Shown here: positions 16,101-24,308 of the stretch, piece by piece
How the letters are laid out: each line of letters starts with the position of its first letter
How positions within the stretch are numbered: the stretch's first letter is position 1
From: an uncultured Alphaproteobacteria bacterium
GTDB taxonomy: Bacteria; Pseudomonadota; Alphaproteobacteria; Caulobacterales; Caulobacteraceae
Length of the DNA: 64,000 nucleotides
Assembly: GCA_903822175.1 (NCBI GenBank)
Contig: CAIJOB010000019.1
Coordinates: forward strand, 46,882-110,881
Direction: 5' to 3'
The notes under the pieces: model-generated
Database searches by the model: none
Told to the model about the DNA's origin: nothing
Seen by the model: the letters and a program-made list of their open reading frames with translations, nothing else
Position numbers and translations under genes: made by a program

Positions 16101-17177
16101 TCAGCCCTCGCCGCGCAGCTCGGCGGCGAGTTTGCCCAGGTTCTGTTGGCGGATGCGGGCGCCCTCCTCGTCATAGAGGAACGGCACGAAGACGAAGCGC
16201 TCGCCCCGGGTTACCGGCGTCGCCTCGTGCAGCAGGCTGCAGCAGAACACTGTCGCCCCGCCCAGCGGCGGGCGGTAGGTGCGCGGGCCGAACTCGGGGA
16301 AGCAAAGGTCGCCGCCGTCGTAGGCGTCGTTGAGATTCAGGCTGACGGCGAACTTGCGGTGCGCGGTGCCGGCGGTGACGTCGTCGCGGTGGCGGGAAAA
16401 GAAGCCCTGATCCTCTGCCCCGTAGCGGCTGACCAGATAGCGTTCGATGTGCTCGGCCTGCCAGCCCAGGGCCCGTTTCACCATCGGAAACAGCCGCGCG
16501 CGTAGCCGCATGGCCAGGGCCTCGATCATCGGCTCGTCCTCGATGAAGACGTCGTGGCGGCGTTTGATGAAGGTGTCGACCTGCTGCACGGTCTCGCCGC
16601 CCACGTCCTTGGCGAAGCCCGAGCGCGTCGCGCCGCCGGCCCGGTAGAAGGCGATCAGCGACTCGCAGAGCTCCGGCTCGAAGATGCGCGGGAGGGTCAG
16701 GACCGGCGCGAACTGGTCGGCGGTCGTGGCGGGCGCGTCGGCCAACTCCTGCGCCAGCCGATCCAGCACCATGTCCACCGCCTCGATCGGCGCGCTCATG
16801 GCGATACGGAAAGCCGGGTCGATGAGGAACAGGCAGGGCTGAAAATTGCTCTCGTCGGCCACGCCCCAGAGCCGCGTCACCGCCAGGTCGAAGTCCCAGA
16901 AGAAGCGCACGCCGGGGTCGGAGTTGACCAGGCCGCGCTCATCCCGGTCGGCCGGATCGATGCTGACGCCGAAGAAGGCGGCGTTGGGCCCATCGAACAG
17001 CTCGCGGCGCTCAAGCGCGCGGGCCAGACCCTCAGCCGTCGCCGCCTGCCCCGCCGTGCCGAAGAACATCAGCACGATCCAGCGGCCGGCGACCACGTCG
17101 AGGCTATAGCGCTCGATGCCGTCGGTGGCCGCGGCGAAGAACGGCGCGGGCTCTCCCACCTGCGGAATAGTCGCCAT
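16101..17177 (-). CDS. Fusion: peroxiredoxin-like domain + prolyl 4-hydroxylase-type 2OG oxygenase
   Basis: A 358-residue cytoplasmic protein. Residues 1-150 have the AhpC/TSA fold (VGEPAPFFAAATDGIERYSLD, WIVLMFFGTAGQAATAE), but the usual peroxidatic cysteine is absent in FFGTAGQAAT, so this half is probably not a peroxidase. Residues about 160-350 are a 2-oxoglutarate/Fe(II) dioxygenase of the prolyl 4-hydroxylase type, with His 263 and Asp 265 (SRHRDD), His 317 (LLHEAT) and Arg 327 (GERFVF) as iron and 2OG ligands. The ATG at 17175-17177 has GAGG 8 bp upstream. Substrate unknown. Confidence 0.78.
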   Translation of the reverse strand: MATIPQVGEPAPFFAAATDGIERYSLDVVAGRWIVLMFFGTAGQAATAEGLARALERRELFDGPNAAFFGVSIDPADRDERGLVNSDPGVRFFWDFDLAVTRLWGVADESNFQPCLFLIDPAFRIAMSAPIEAVDMVLDRLAQELADAPATTADQFAPVLTLPRIFEPELCESLIAFYRAGGATRSGFAKDVGGETVQQVDTFIKRRHDVFIEDEPMIEALAMRLRARLFPMVKRALGWQAEHIERYLVSRYGAEDQGFFSRHRDDVTAGTAHRKFAVSLNLNDAYDGGDLCFPEFGPRTYRPPLGGATVFCCSLLHEATPVTRGERFVFVPFLYDEEGARIRQQNLGKLAAELRGEG

Positions 17178-17217
17178 GCGGACAGCCTCGCGGAATCGAA
17201 CGCCTAGGCCTTGAGCC

Positions 17218-17658
17218 TTACCACACCCCGACGTTGGGCATCGAAAGCCAGGGCTCGGCGGGCGCCAGCGCGGGCCCAGCCTGCAAGAGCTCAATGGAGA
17301 TGTTGTCGGGGGAGCGGACGAAGGCCATGTGGCCGTCGCGCGGCGGACGGCTGATGATCACGCCCCCATCCCTCAGCCGCTGGCAGGTCGCGTAGATGTC
17401 GTCCACCGCATAGGCCAGGTGGCCGAAATTGCGGCCGCCCTCATAGGCTTCCGGATCCCAGTTGAAGGTGAGTTCGACCATCGGGGCCTTCGCCGCCTTG
17501 GCCTGGGCCTCGTCGCCCGGCGCGCAGAGGAAAACCAGGGTGAAGCGGCCGCGCTCGTTCTCGACCCGCGAGGCCTCCACCAGGCCCAGCTTGCCGCAAT
17601 AGAACTCGAGGCTGGCGTCGAGGTCGGCGACCCGGACCATGGTGTGCAGATATTTCAC
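17218..17658 (-). CDS. gloA: Lactoylglutathione lyase (glyoxalase I)
   Basis: A 146-residue vicinal-oxygen-chelate enzyme that converts the methylglyoxal-glutathione hemithioacetal to S-lactoylglutathione. Expected metal ligands are present in order: His 5 (YLHTMVRV), Glu 62 (MVELTFNW), His 80 (FGHLAYAVDD) and Glu 123 (ISIELLQ). Length and the NFGHLAYAVDDIY segment fit proteobacterial GloA. It is followed by the fusion-oxygenase gene after 40 bp on the same strand and is divergent from the RND efflux operon. Confidence 0.9.
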   Translation of the reverse strand: MKYLHTMVRVADLDASLEFYCGKLGLVEASRVENERGRFTLVFLCAPGDEAQAKAAKAPMVELTFNWDPEAYEGGRNFGHLAYAVDDIYATCQRLRDGGVIISRPPRDGHMAFVRSPDNISIELLQAGPALAPAEPWLSMPNVGVW

Positions 17659-17691
17659 CTGGATTTATCCTTTACACAGTAAGATCGTGCG

Positions 17692-17725
17692 ACATGGAGT
17701 CATGCGGTGCAAGCCGCAACCATGT
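17692..17725. promoter_or_regulatory. Imperfect inverted repeat between gloA and the RND operon
   Basis: ACATGG (17692-17697) and CCATGT (17720-17725) flank an inner GCGG/CCGC pair. It lies in the 240-bp divergent region between gloA and the efflux adaptor. It could be a repressor operator or a hairpin in a leader. Nothing else clear was found in 17659-17898. Confidence 0.25.
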
Positions 17726-17898
17726 GTTGTATTGAGGCGCGACGAACCAGTCATAAACGCTGTGAGCCTATCCTGTCCGCGATTTCATTTGCGGTCGGGT
17801 AACGGTGGCATCACAAGCGCGGAAAACCTCTAAATGAGGGACGCGCGTTACGACGTAGGTGATTCGCGCAGAGCTGTAGGGGGCTCAGGAACAGCTTG

Positions 17899-18969
17899 AT
17901 GCGGTTGAAAGCCCAGTACGTCTTCGTCATCGCGGTCGCGGCGCTCGTCGCGCTCTACTTCATCGTGCGCACCCTGTTCAGCGCGGTCGCCCCGCATCCG
18001 GCGCAGGCCAAGACCACCGCGCCCGCGGCCGGTCCGCCCAGCGTCCAGGCGAGGATCGTGCCCGAGGTCGTGCGGCCCTACGACGTGGTGGTGCGCGGCC
18101 GCACCCAGGCCACCCGCACCGTGATTATCCGTTCCGAGACCGCCGGCGTGGTGGCCGCGGCCCCGGTGCTGCAGGGCACCTTTGTGAAGGCCGGTCAGGT
18201 GCTGTGCCGCGTCTCCGTGGACGCCCGCCAGGCCGCCCTCGACCAGGCGCGCGCCGCGCTGAAATCGAACCAGCTGACCCAGCAGCAGAACGAGGAGTTG
18301 GCCAAGAAGGGCTACCGCTCGCCGACCCAGGTGCTGCAGGGCCAGGCCAATCTGGACGCCGCCAGCGCCGGCGTGCGCGCCGCCGAGATCGCGCTCGCCC
18401 AGGTCAACATCAAGGCCCCGTTCGCCGGCGTCTTCGACCACCGCGACGCCGAAGTCGGGACCTATCTGGGCCCCGGCCAGCCCTGCGGCACCATGATCGA
18501 GATCGACCCCCTGCTGGTGGTCGGCGACGTGCCGGAGACCCAGGCCGCCAGCATGAAGATCGGCGCGCCCGCGACGGCGCGGCTGGTGTCTGGCCAGACC
18601 CTCGCCGGCCACATCCGCTACGTCAGCCACGACGCCGATCCGCAGACGAGGACTTATCACATCGAAATGACCCTGCCGAACCCAAGGCTGAACGTCCGTT
18701 CGGGCCTGTCGGCGGAGATGCACGTGGGCGCGGGGTCCGGCCCGGCGCATCTGGTGCCGGTCTCGTCGCTGGTGCTGGACTCCGCCGGCCGCCAGGGTGT
18801 CCGCTATGTCGTCGCCGATGGCCGGGTGGCCTTCGCCGCCGTCACCGTGCTGGAAGAGACCAAGGACGGCGTCTGGGTGACCGGGCTTTCCGGCCCCATC
18901 CAATTGATCACCGTCGGCCAGTCCTATGTCGCCGACGGCCAGAAGGTTCGTGTCGCCCTGGCGCGCTAG
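17899..18969 (+). CDS. RND efflux periplasmic adaptor subunit (membrane fusion protein)
   Basis: A 356-residue HlyD/AcrA-type adaptor. An N-terminal membrane anchor (YVFVIAVAALVALYFIV) is followed by the barrel-sandwich segment TVIIRSETAGVVAAAPVLQGTFVKAGQVLCRV, a coiled-coil hairpin (about 115-165), a second lipoyl half (VNIKAPFAGVFDHRDAEVGTYLGPGQ), and beta-barrel and membrane-proximal domains. It links the inner-membrane pump to an outer-membrane channel. ATG 17899 is used with AGGA 8 bp upstream; a TTG precedes it in frame. No TolC-like gene is nearby. Confidence 0.9.
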   Translation: MRLKAQYVFVIAVAALVALYFIVRTLFSAVAPHPAQAKTTAPAAGPPSVQARIVPEVVRPYDVVVRGRTQATRTVIIRSETAGVVAAAPVLQGTFVKAGQVLCRVSVDARQAALDQARAALKSNQLTQQQNEELAKKGYRSPTQVLQGQANLDAASAGVRAAEIALAQVNIKAPFAGVFDHRDAEVGTYLGPGQPCGTMIEIDPLLVVGDVPETQAASMKIGAPATARLVSGQTLAGHIRYVSHDADPQTRTYHIEMTLPNPRLNVRSGLSAEMHVGAGSGPAHLVPVSSLVLDSAGRQGVRYVVADGRVAFAAVTVLEETKDGVWVTGLSGPIQLITVGQSYVADGQKVRVALAR

Positions 18970-18996
18970 CAGCGTCAGAGCGACGGGAGAGATGCG

Positions 18997-21900
18997 ATGA
19001 TCGGTGCGCTGATCGACGGAGCCATCAAGCGGAAGAAAGTGGTGCTGGGCGTCACCGTGATCGCCTGCATCTTCGGCTTCTTCGCTTATCTGGCCATGCC
19101 CCGCGAGGCCAAGCCCGACATCGATCTGCCCTACATCAGCGTCGTCGTCCCCTTCCCCGGCGTGAGCCCGGAGGACGCCGAGCGGCTGCTGATCAAGCCT
19201 CTGGAGGTGCAGCTTCAGACCATCCAGGGCGTCAAGCACCTGAACGCCGTCGCCCGCCAGGGCGGGGCGCTCGTCACCCTGGAGTTCGAGCCCAGCGCGA
19301 ACAAGCAGAAGGCGCTGGACGATGTCCGCTCGCGGACCGACCTGGCGCGGGGCCGTTTCCCGCCCGACGCCGAGCCGCCGATCATCCAGGAAGCCAGCTT
19401 CGCCGATCAGCCAATCATCGAGATCGTGCTGCACGGCCAGGCGCCGGAGCGCGAGCTGGCGCGCATTTCCAAGGACCTGAAGGAGCGGCTGGAAAGCTCG
19501 CCCGGCGTCCAGGAAGCCTTCGAGAGCGGCTCGCGCGAGCAGCTGCTGGACGTGACCATCGATCCCCTGCGGATGGAGGCCTACAACGTCACAGCTACCG
19601 ACCTGTCGGCGGTGATCGGGCGCAACAACCAACTCGTGCCGGCCGGCAATCTGCGCGCAGGGCCCGGCATGTTCGCGGTCAAAGTGCCCGGCGTGGTGCA
19701 GAATCCCGCCGACATCCTGGCCTTGCCGATCAAGAAGAACGGCGATCGGATCGTCACCATCGGCGACATCGGCCAGGTGCGCCGCACCTTCAAGGAGCCG
19801 GAATTCATCACCCGCTTCGGCGGTCAGCCGGCGGTGGCTCTGGACGTCACCAAGCGCAACGACGCCAACATCCTGGAGACGGTGAAGACCATCAGGAAGG
19901 TGGTCGCAGAGGAACAGAAGCGCTGGCCGGCGACGGTGCAGGTCGACTTCACCTCCGACAACTCCGACTTCATCGGCCGCACGCTCACGGTGCTGGAGAG
20001 CGGCATCCTGATGGCGAGCCTCCTGGTGATGATGATCATCGTCGCCAGCCTGGGCATCCGCCAGGGGATCATCGTCGGCTTGGCGATCCCAGTCTGCTTC
20101 CTGATCGCCTTCATGATGATCCATCTGAGCGGGATCACCCTGAACCAGATGGTGATGTTCGGCATGGTGCTGGCCGTCGGCATATTGGTCGATGGCGGCA
20201 TCGTCGTGGTGGAGTACGCCGACCGGAAAATGGCCGAAGGCATGGCCAAGGAACAGGCCTTCGCGGCGGCGGGAAAGCGCATGTTCTGGCCGGTGGTCAA
20301 CGGCACGCTGACGACGCTGGCGGCCTTCCTGCCGTTCATGTTCTGGAACTCGATCAGCGGCAAGATGATGAGCTACCTGCCGCTCACCCTGTTCTTCGTG
20401 CTGGGCGCCTCGATCTTCGTGGCGCTGATCTTCACACCCGCGGTGGGCTCGATCTTCGGGCGCGCCACCGCCGTCGACGCCGCCCACCTAGCCGAGATCG
20501 AGAAGTCCGAGCACGGCGACCCGCGCGAGATGAAGGGTTTCATGGGCTGGTACGCCCGCACCGTGTCCTACCTCGGCCGCCATCCGGGCCGCACGGTGCT
20601 GGCCACGCTGGTGATCATCATCGGCATCGGCGCCTGGTTCGTCATGACCCCGCACCGGGTCGAGTTCTTCATCGACCAGGACCCCGAGCAGGTGAACGTC
20701 TACGTCAAGGCGCGCGGCAACCTCTCGCCCGAGGCGCAGGACGGCCTGATGCGGCAGGTGGAAAGCCGCCTCGTCGGGGTCAAGGGCATCCAGTCGGTCT
20801 ACGTCCGCTCCGGCGGGATCACCACCGTCGGCGGCCCCACCTCGCCGCCCAACGACAGCATCGGACGCATCGCGGTGCAGTTCGAACCCTATGAGCAGCG
20901 CAAGCTTCTGGGTCTGAGCGGCAAGGATATCTCGGGCGCGATCCGCGACCGGGTCGCCAACCTGCCCGGCATGTTGGTCGAGGTGCGCGAGCCGGACGGC
21001 GGCCCGCCGATCGGCAAGTCGGTGCAGGTCCAGCTGACCAGCCACGACCCGGCCGTCCTCGACAAGGCCGCCGACACGATCAAGGCCAAGCTGGCGGCCG
21101 ACCCGCAGCTCATCGACCTGGAAGACAACCGCACCTCGCCGGGGATCGAGTACAACCTGACCGTCGACCGGGTCGCCGCCGGCCGCTACGGCGTCGACGT
21201 GCTGGCGGTGGGCCAGGCGATCCAGTTCATGACCGACGGCGTGCTGGTCGGCCGCTTCCGGCCCAGCGACGTGCAAGACGAATTGGACATCCGCGTGCGC
21301 TTCCCCAGCGATGCGCGCACCATCGCCGCCTTCGACCAGCTGAAGATCACGACGCCCTCCGGCCCCGTCCCGGCGAGCTATTTCATCAAGCGCGTACCCA
21401 ACCAGCAGGTCACCCAGATCCAGCGTCGCGAGGGCCAGCGACTGGTGCTGATCCAGGCCAACGCCATCAAGGGCGTCGCCGCCAACCAGAAGGTCAGCCA
21501 GATCAAGGACTGGGTCGCCAAGGTCGGAGTCGATCCGGAGGTCCACGTGCGCTTCACCGGCGCCGACGAGGAAGGTCAGGACGCCCAGAAGTTCTTCATG
21601 GGGGCCATGGCCGTGTCGCTGTTCCTGATGGCGGTCATCCTGCTTTGGCAGTTCAACAGCTTCTACGGCGTGCTGGTGACGCTTTCGGCCGTGGTGCTGT
21701 CGACCATCGGGGTGCTGCTGGGGGTGCAGGTGAACCTGCTACACACCTTCGACTACGTCTCGGTGATCATGCTGGGGACCGGCGTCGTGTCCCTGTTCGG
21801 GGTGGTGGTCGGCCACAACATCGTGCTGGTCGACACCTTCTATCAGCTCCGCCGCCAGGGCTTCCCGGCCGACGAGGCGGCGGTGCGCGCGGCGGCCCAG

Positions 21901-22227
21901 CGCTTCCGCCCGGTGACGCTAACCACCCTGGTGACGGTCGTCGGCCTCCTGCCGTTGATGTTCCAGATCCACCCCAACTTCCACAACGGCCACATCGAGC
22001 TGAAGGCTCCGGGGTCGGAATGGTGGGTGCAGCTCTCCGGCGCCGTGGTCTGGGGCTTGTCCTTCGCGACCCTGCTGACGCTGGTGCTGACGCCGGTGCT
22101 ATTGGCCGCGCCGAAGGTCGCCTCGGAGCGCTTCGCCAGCTACGGGCGCTGGATCCAGCGGATGGCGGGCGTCACGCCCAAGCCCGCAGAGGCAAAGCCT
22201 TACGACATCCCGCGCGCGGCCGAATAG
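18997..22227 (+). CDS. RND efflux transporter permease
   Basis: A 1076-residue inner-membrane pump with the duplicated RND layout: membrane helix near residue 15, porter loop, helices about 330-500, second loop, helices about 870-1050. The TM4 proton-relay segment reads GILVDGGIVVVEYADR, so Asp 399 matches AcrB Asp 407 but the next Asp is Gly; in TM10 the AcrB Lys 940 position is His (VVVGHNIVLVD). The pump therefore belongs to a branch other than AcrB/MexB. Substrate cannot be predicted. It follows the adaptor by 27 bp and is cotranscribed. Confidence 0.92.
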   Translation: MIGALIDGAIKRKKVVLGVTVIACIFGFFAYLAMPREAKPDIDLPYISVVVPFPGVSPEDAERLLIKPLEVQLQTIQGVKHLNAVARQGGALVTLEFEPSANKQKALDDVRSRTDLARGRFPPDAEPPIIQEASFADQPIIEIVLHGQAPERELARISKDLKERLESSPGVQEAFESGSREQLLDVTIDPLRMEAYNVTATDLSAVIGRNNQLVPAGNLRAGPGMFAVKVPGVVQNPADILALPIKKNGDRIVTIGDIGQVRRTFKEPEFITRFGGQPAVALDVTKRNDANILETVKTIRKVVAEEQKRWPATVQVDFTSDNSDFIGRTLTVLESGILMASLLVMMIIVASLGIRQGIIVGLAIPVCFLIAFMMIHLSGITLNQMVMFGMVLAVGILVDGGIVVVEYADRKMAEGMAKEQAFAAAGKRMFWPVVNGTLTTLAAFLPFMFWNSISGKMMSYLPLTLFFVLGASIFVALIFTPAVGSIFGRATAVDAAHLAEIEKSEHGDPREMKGFMGWYARTVSYLGRHPGRTVLATLVIIIGIGAWFVMTPHRVEFFIDQDPEQVNVYVKARGNLSPEAQDGLMRQVESRLVGVKGIQSVYVRSGGITTVGGPTSPPNDSIGRIAVQFEPYEQRKLLGLSGKDISGAIRDRVANLPGMLVEVREPDGGPPIGKSVQVQLTSHDPAVLDKAADTIKAKLAADPQLIDLEDNRTSPGIEYNLTVDRVAAGRYGVDVLAVGQAIQFMTDGVLVGRFRPSDVQDELDIRVRFPSDARTIAAFDQLKITTPSGPVPASYFIKRVPNQQVTQIQRREGQRLVLIQANAIKGVAANQKVSQIKDWVAKVGVDPEVHVRFTGADEEGQDAQKFFMGAMAVSLFLMAVILLWQFNSFYGVLVTLSAVVLSTIGVLLGVQVNLLHTFDYVSVIMLGTGVVSLFGVVVGHNIVLVDTFYQLRRQGFPADEAAVRAAAQRFRPVTLTTLVTVVGLLPLMFQIHPNFHNGHIELKAPGSEWWVQLSGAVVWGLSFATLLTLVLTPVLLAAPKVASERFASYGRWIQRMAGVTPKPAEAKPYDIPRAAE

Positions 22228-22231
22228 GTCC

Positions 22232-22771
22232 ATGGCCGGCCTGACGTCCCGCGTTGCGACAGAAGCCGACCTGCCGGCCCTGGAGGCGGTGATGGCCGCA
22301 TCCATCGCCGAACTGCAGAAGGGCTTCCTAAGCCCCGCCCAGATCGCCGCCAGCCGGATGATCATGGGCCTCGACCGCCAGCTGGTCGCCGACCGCACCT
22401 ACTTCATCGTTGAGGAAGGCAGCGCCATCGCCGGCTGCGGCGGCTGGAGCCGGCGCGCGACCCTCTACGGTGGCGACCACACGCCCGGCCGCGATCCCGA
22501 AGTCCTCGATCCCGCCAAGGACGCCGCGCGAGTGCGCGCCATGTACACGCACCCTGATTTCGCCCGCCGCGGCGTCGGGCGTCTGATCCTGCAGCTTTGC
22601 GAAGATGCAGCCCGCGCGGAAGGCTTCAAGCGCCTGGAGTTGATGGGCACGATGTCCGGCCGCCCGCTCTATGAGAGCTACGGCTTCCAGCCGATCGAGG
22701 AGATCGTCGACGCGCGCGGCGGCGAGCCGGTGCCGCTGACGCGGATGGGAAAGCGCATTCCCACCCGCTGA
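22232..22771 (+). CDS. GNAT family N-acetyltransferase
   Basis: A 179-residue acetyl-CoA dependent transferase. The conserved acetyl-CoA pyrophosphate loop is MYTHPDFARRGVGRLILQLCEDAAR (about 105-130; RRGVGR is the Q/RxxGxG/A motif), with the usual strand after it (KRLELMGTMSGRPLYESYGFQ). It begins 4 bp after the RND permease stop, so it is probably the last gene of the efflux operon. Acetyl acceptor unknown. Confidence 0.85.
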   Translation: MAGLTSRVATEADLPALEAVMAASIAELQKGFLSPAQIAASRMIMGLDRQLVADRTYFIVEEGSAIAGCGGWSRRATLYGGDHTPGRDPEVLDPAKDAARVRAMYTHPDFARRGVGRLILQLCEDAARAEGFKRLELMGTMSGRPLYESYGFQPIEEIVDARGGEPVPLTRMGKRIPTR

Positions 22772-22779
22772 GCTCGGGC

Positions 22780-23142
22780 TCAGTCGGCGGCGAGCGCCGG
22801 GTGTTCTTCGTAGAGGCGCGTCACGGCCGGCGCATTCAAGGCGACCAGGGCGCGGCCCATGCTGTCGCGGTAGCAATCCGACCGCTTCGTGGCCCAGCGG
22901 AAGTCAGAGAAACTGAAGCTCGAGGCGCCGCAAGCTTGCTGGGCCGCCTGACTGATCCGCTGCAGCATGACCGACGAACCGGCCCGGCTGGTGAGGTCCA
23001 GGTCGTGGGTTTTGACCACCACCTGGACAGGCTGGCGCTCGATCTCGCGCGCCGCATCGGCTTCGCTGACGGCGGCGCGAGCGGAAACGGCGCCGGCCAT
23101 AGCGACGGCGCAACCCAAGGAAACAATCGTCCGAATGTTCAT
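22780..23142 (-). CDS. UrcA family protein
   Basis: A 120-residue exported protein with a signal peptide (MNIRTIVSLGCAVAMAGAVSARA). It has the UrcA pattern: VKTHDLDLTSRAGSSVMLQRISQAAQQAC followed by a second Cys in KRSDCYRDSMGRALVALN. UrcA proteins are small, secreted, common in Caulobacterales and sphingomonads, and of unknown function. The ATG at 23140-23142 is chosen because it starts the signal peptide; the frame extends upstream without similarity. Confidence 0.8.
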   Translation of the reverse strand: MNIRTIVSLGCAVAMAGAVSARAAVSEADAAREIERQPVQVVVKTHDLDLTSRAGSSVMLQRISQAAQQACGASSFSFSDFRWATKRSDCYRDSMGRALVALNAPAVTRLYEEHPALAAD

Positions 23143-23334
23143 GTCTGTAGTCCCTATGCAGGTTCGGCTTCTCCTGAGCCGGGGGCCGACACGGCGACTG
23201 AGCGCCTTGGCGACACCCCTAATATGGGCCGGTCGGCGCGGAACGGGAGGCAATCTGCGTAAAGAGTCAGGCGTGCACAAAAATCAGCTCCAGGATGCGG
23301 AGCGCGCCTGGCCCGGCCCGACGAGACGGATCGT

Positions 23335-24261
23335 CTAGGGCGCGACCAGGCCCCTCGCCTTCAGCCAGGCCAGGAGGTCGGTCGGCCACTGCAGCGTCGT
23401 GGTGCCCGGGCGGCCGGGATAGCCGAAGCCGTGACCGCCGTGCTCGTAGAGATGCAATTCGACGCCGCCACCCTTCGCTTCCCAGGCCGGGATCAGCGCG
23501 AAGTCGGTCTTGCCGAACAGCGGATCGTCGGCAGCCATGGCGGCCCACATCGGCGGCGGCGTATTCGGGATCGGCCGCGCGGGTGCGCTTAAGCCCCCAT
23601 AGATCGGTGCGATAAAGGCCGGCCGGGTCGCCGGATCGTTGGCGTAGACCAGGTTCATGGTGGTCATGGCGCCGGCCGAGAAGCCCATGAAGCCGATCCG
23701 GTCCGGATTGACCCCCCAGTCCTTGGCGTGGGCGCGGACCGTGCGCATGGCCTCCTGGGCGTCCTCGGTCGCGAGCGTCACGCCCTCCTGCATACGCTTC
23801 GCCAGCACGGCGCGGTCAGCAAAGCTGGCCGTCATCTTCTCCAGCCCAGCCGCCTTGGGGCCGGTCGGCAGGACGCGGTACTTCAGGACGAAGGCGGCCA
23901 CGCCCTGCGACTGCAGCCACTTCGCCACCCGCCAGCCTTCGTGGTCCATGGCCAGCATGACGAAGGCGCCGCCTGGCGCGACGATCACGGCCGTCCCGTT
24001 TCCCTTGCCCTTGGGCGGCAGGAAGGGCGTGAGCGTGGGGACTGAGACGTTCTGCACGACCGGCACGTTGTCGGAGCTCGATATGGTCCAGGTCTCGGGG
24101 TTCGGTCCGGCCACCACGCCCGGCGTCTTGAGCACGATGGCGCCCGTCGGCTGTGGCGGGGCTGCGATGTCCCGCCGCGTCGGCGCCTGAGCGGCCGCGG
24201 CCGTCGAAAGCAGCCAGGCCGCGCCAACCAGGCCCGCGATCCACGTCTGTGCGATTTTCAT
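23335..24261 (-). CDS. Exported alpha/beta hydrolase (esterase/lipase-like)
   Basis: A 308-residue protein with signal peptide (about 1-25, AAAAQ). The oxyanion segment VIVAPGGAFVMLAMDHEGW is near residues 93-110, the nucleophile Ser 195 lies in GFMGFSAGAMTT, and the catalytic His is probably in LHLYEHGGHGFGYPG near the C-terminus. This matches the dienelactone-hydrolase/acetyl-xylan-esterase-like group. The natural ester is unknown. It lies 47 bp downstream of the convergent-facing spacer and reads in the same direction as the ABC exporter gene upstream of it. Confidence 0.82.
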   Translation of the reverse strand: MKIAQTWIAGLVGAAWLLSTAAAAQAPTRRDIAAPPQPTGAIVLKTPGVVAGPNPETWTISSSDNVPVVQNVSVPTLTPFLPPKGKGNGTAVIVAPGGAFVMLAMDHEGWRVAKWLQSQGVAAFVLKYRVLPTGPKAAGLEKMTASFADRAVLAKRMQEGVTLATEDAQEAMRTVRAHAKDWGVNPDRIGFMGFSAGAMTTMNLVYANDPATRPAFIAPIYGGLSAPARPIPNTPPPMWAAMAADDPLFGKTDFALIPAWEAKGGGVELHLYEHGGHGFGYPGRPGTTTLQWPTDLLAWLKARGLVAP

Positions 24262-24308
24262 GCTCGTACTCCCCAGGCCGGGAGCTTGCCCGTCACCGGG
24301 CGAGGCGC

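Noticed and set aside
17848..20894. Very long frames overlapping the RND adaptor and permease on both strands
   Set aside because: Their translations are low-complexity Arg/His/Gly-rich sequence without domains, whereas the overlapped frames are clear RND proteins.
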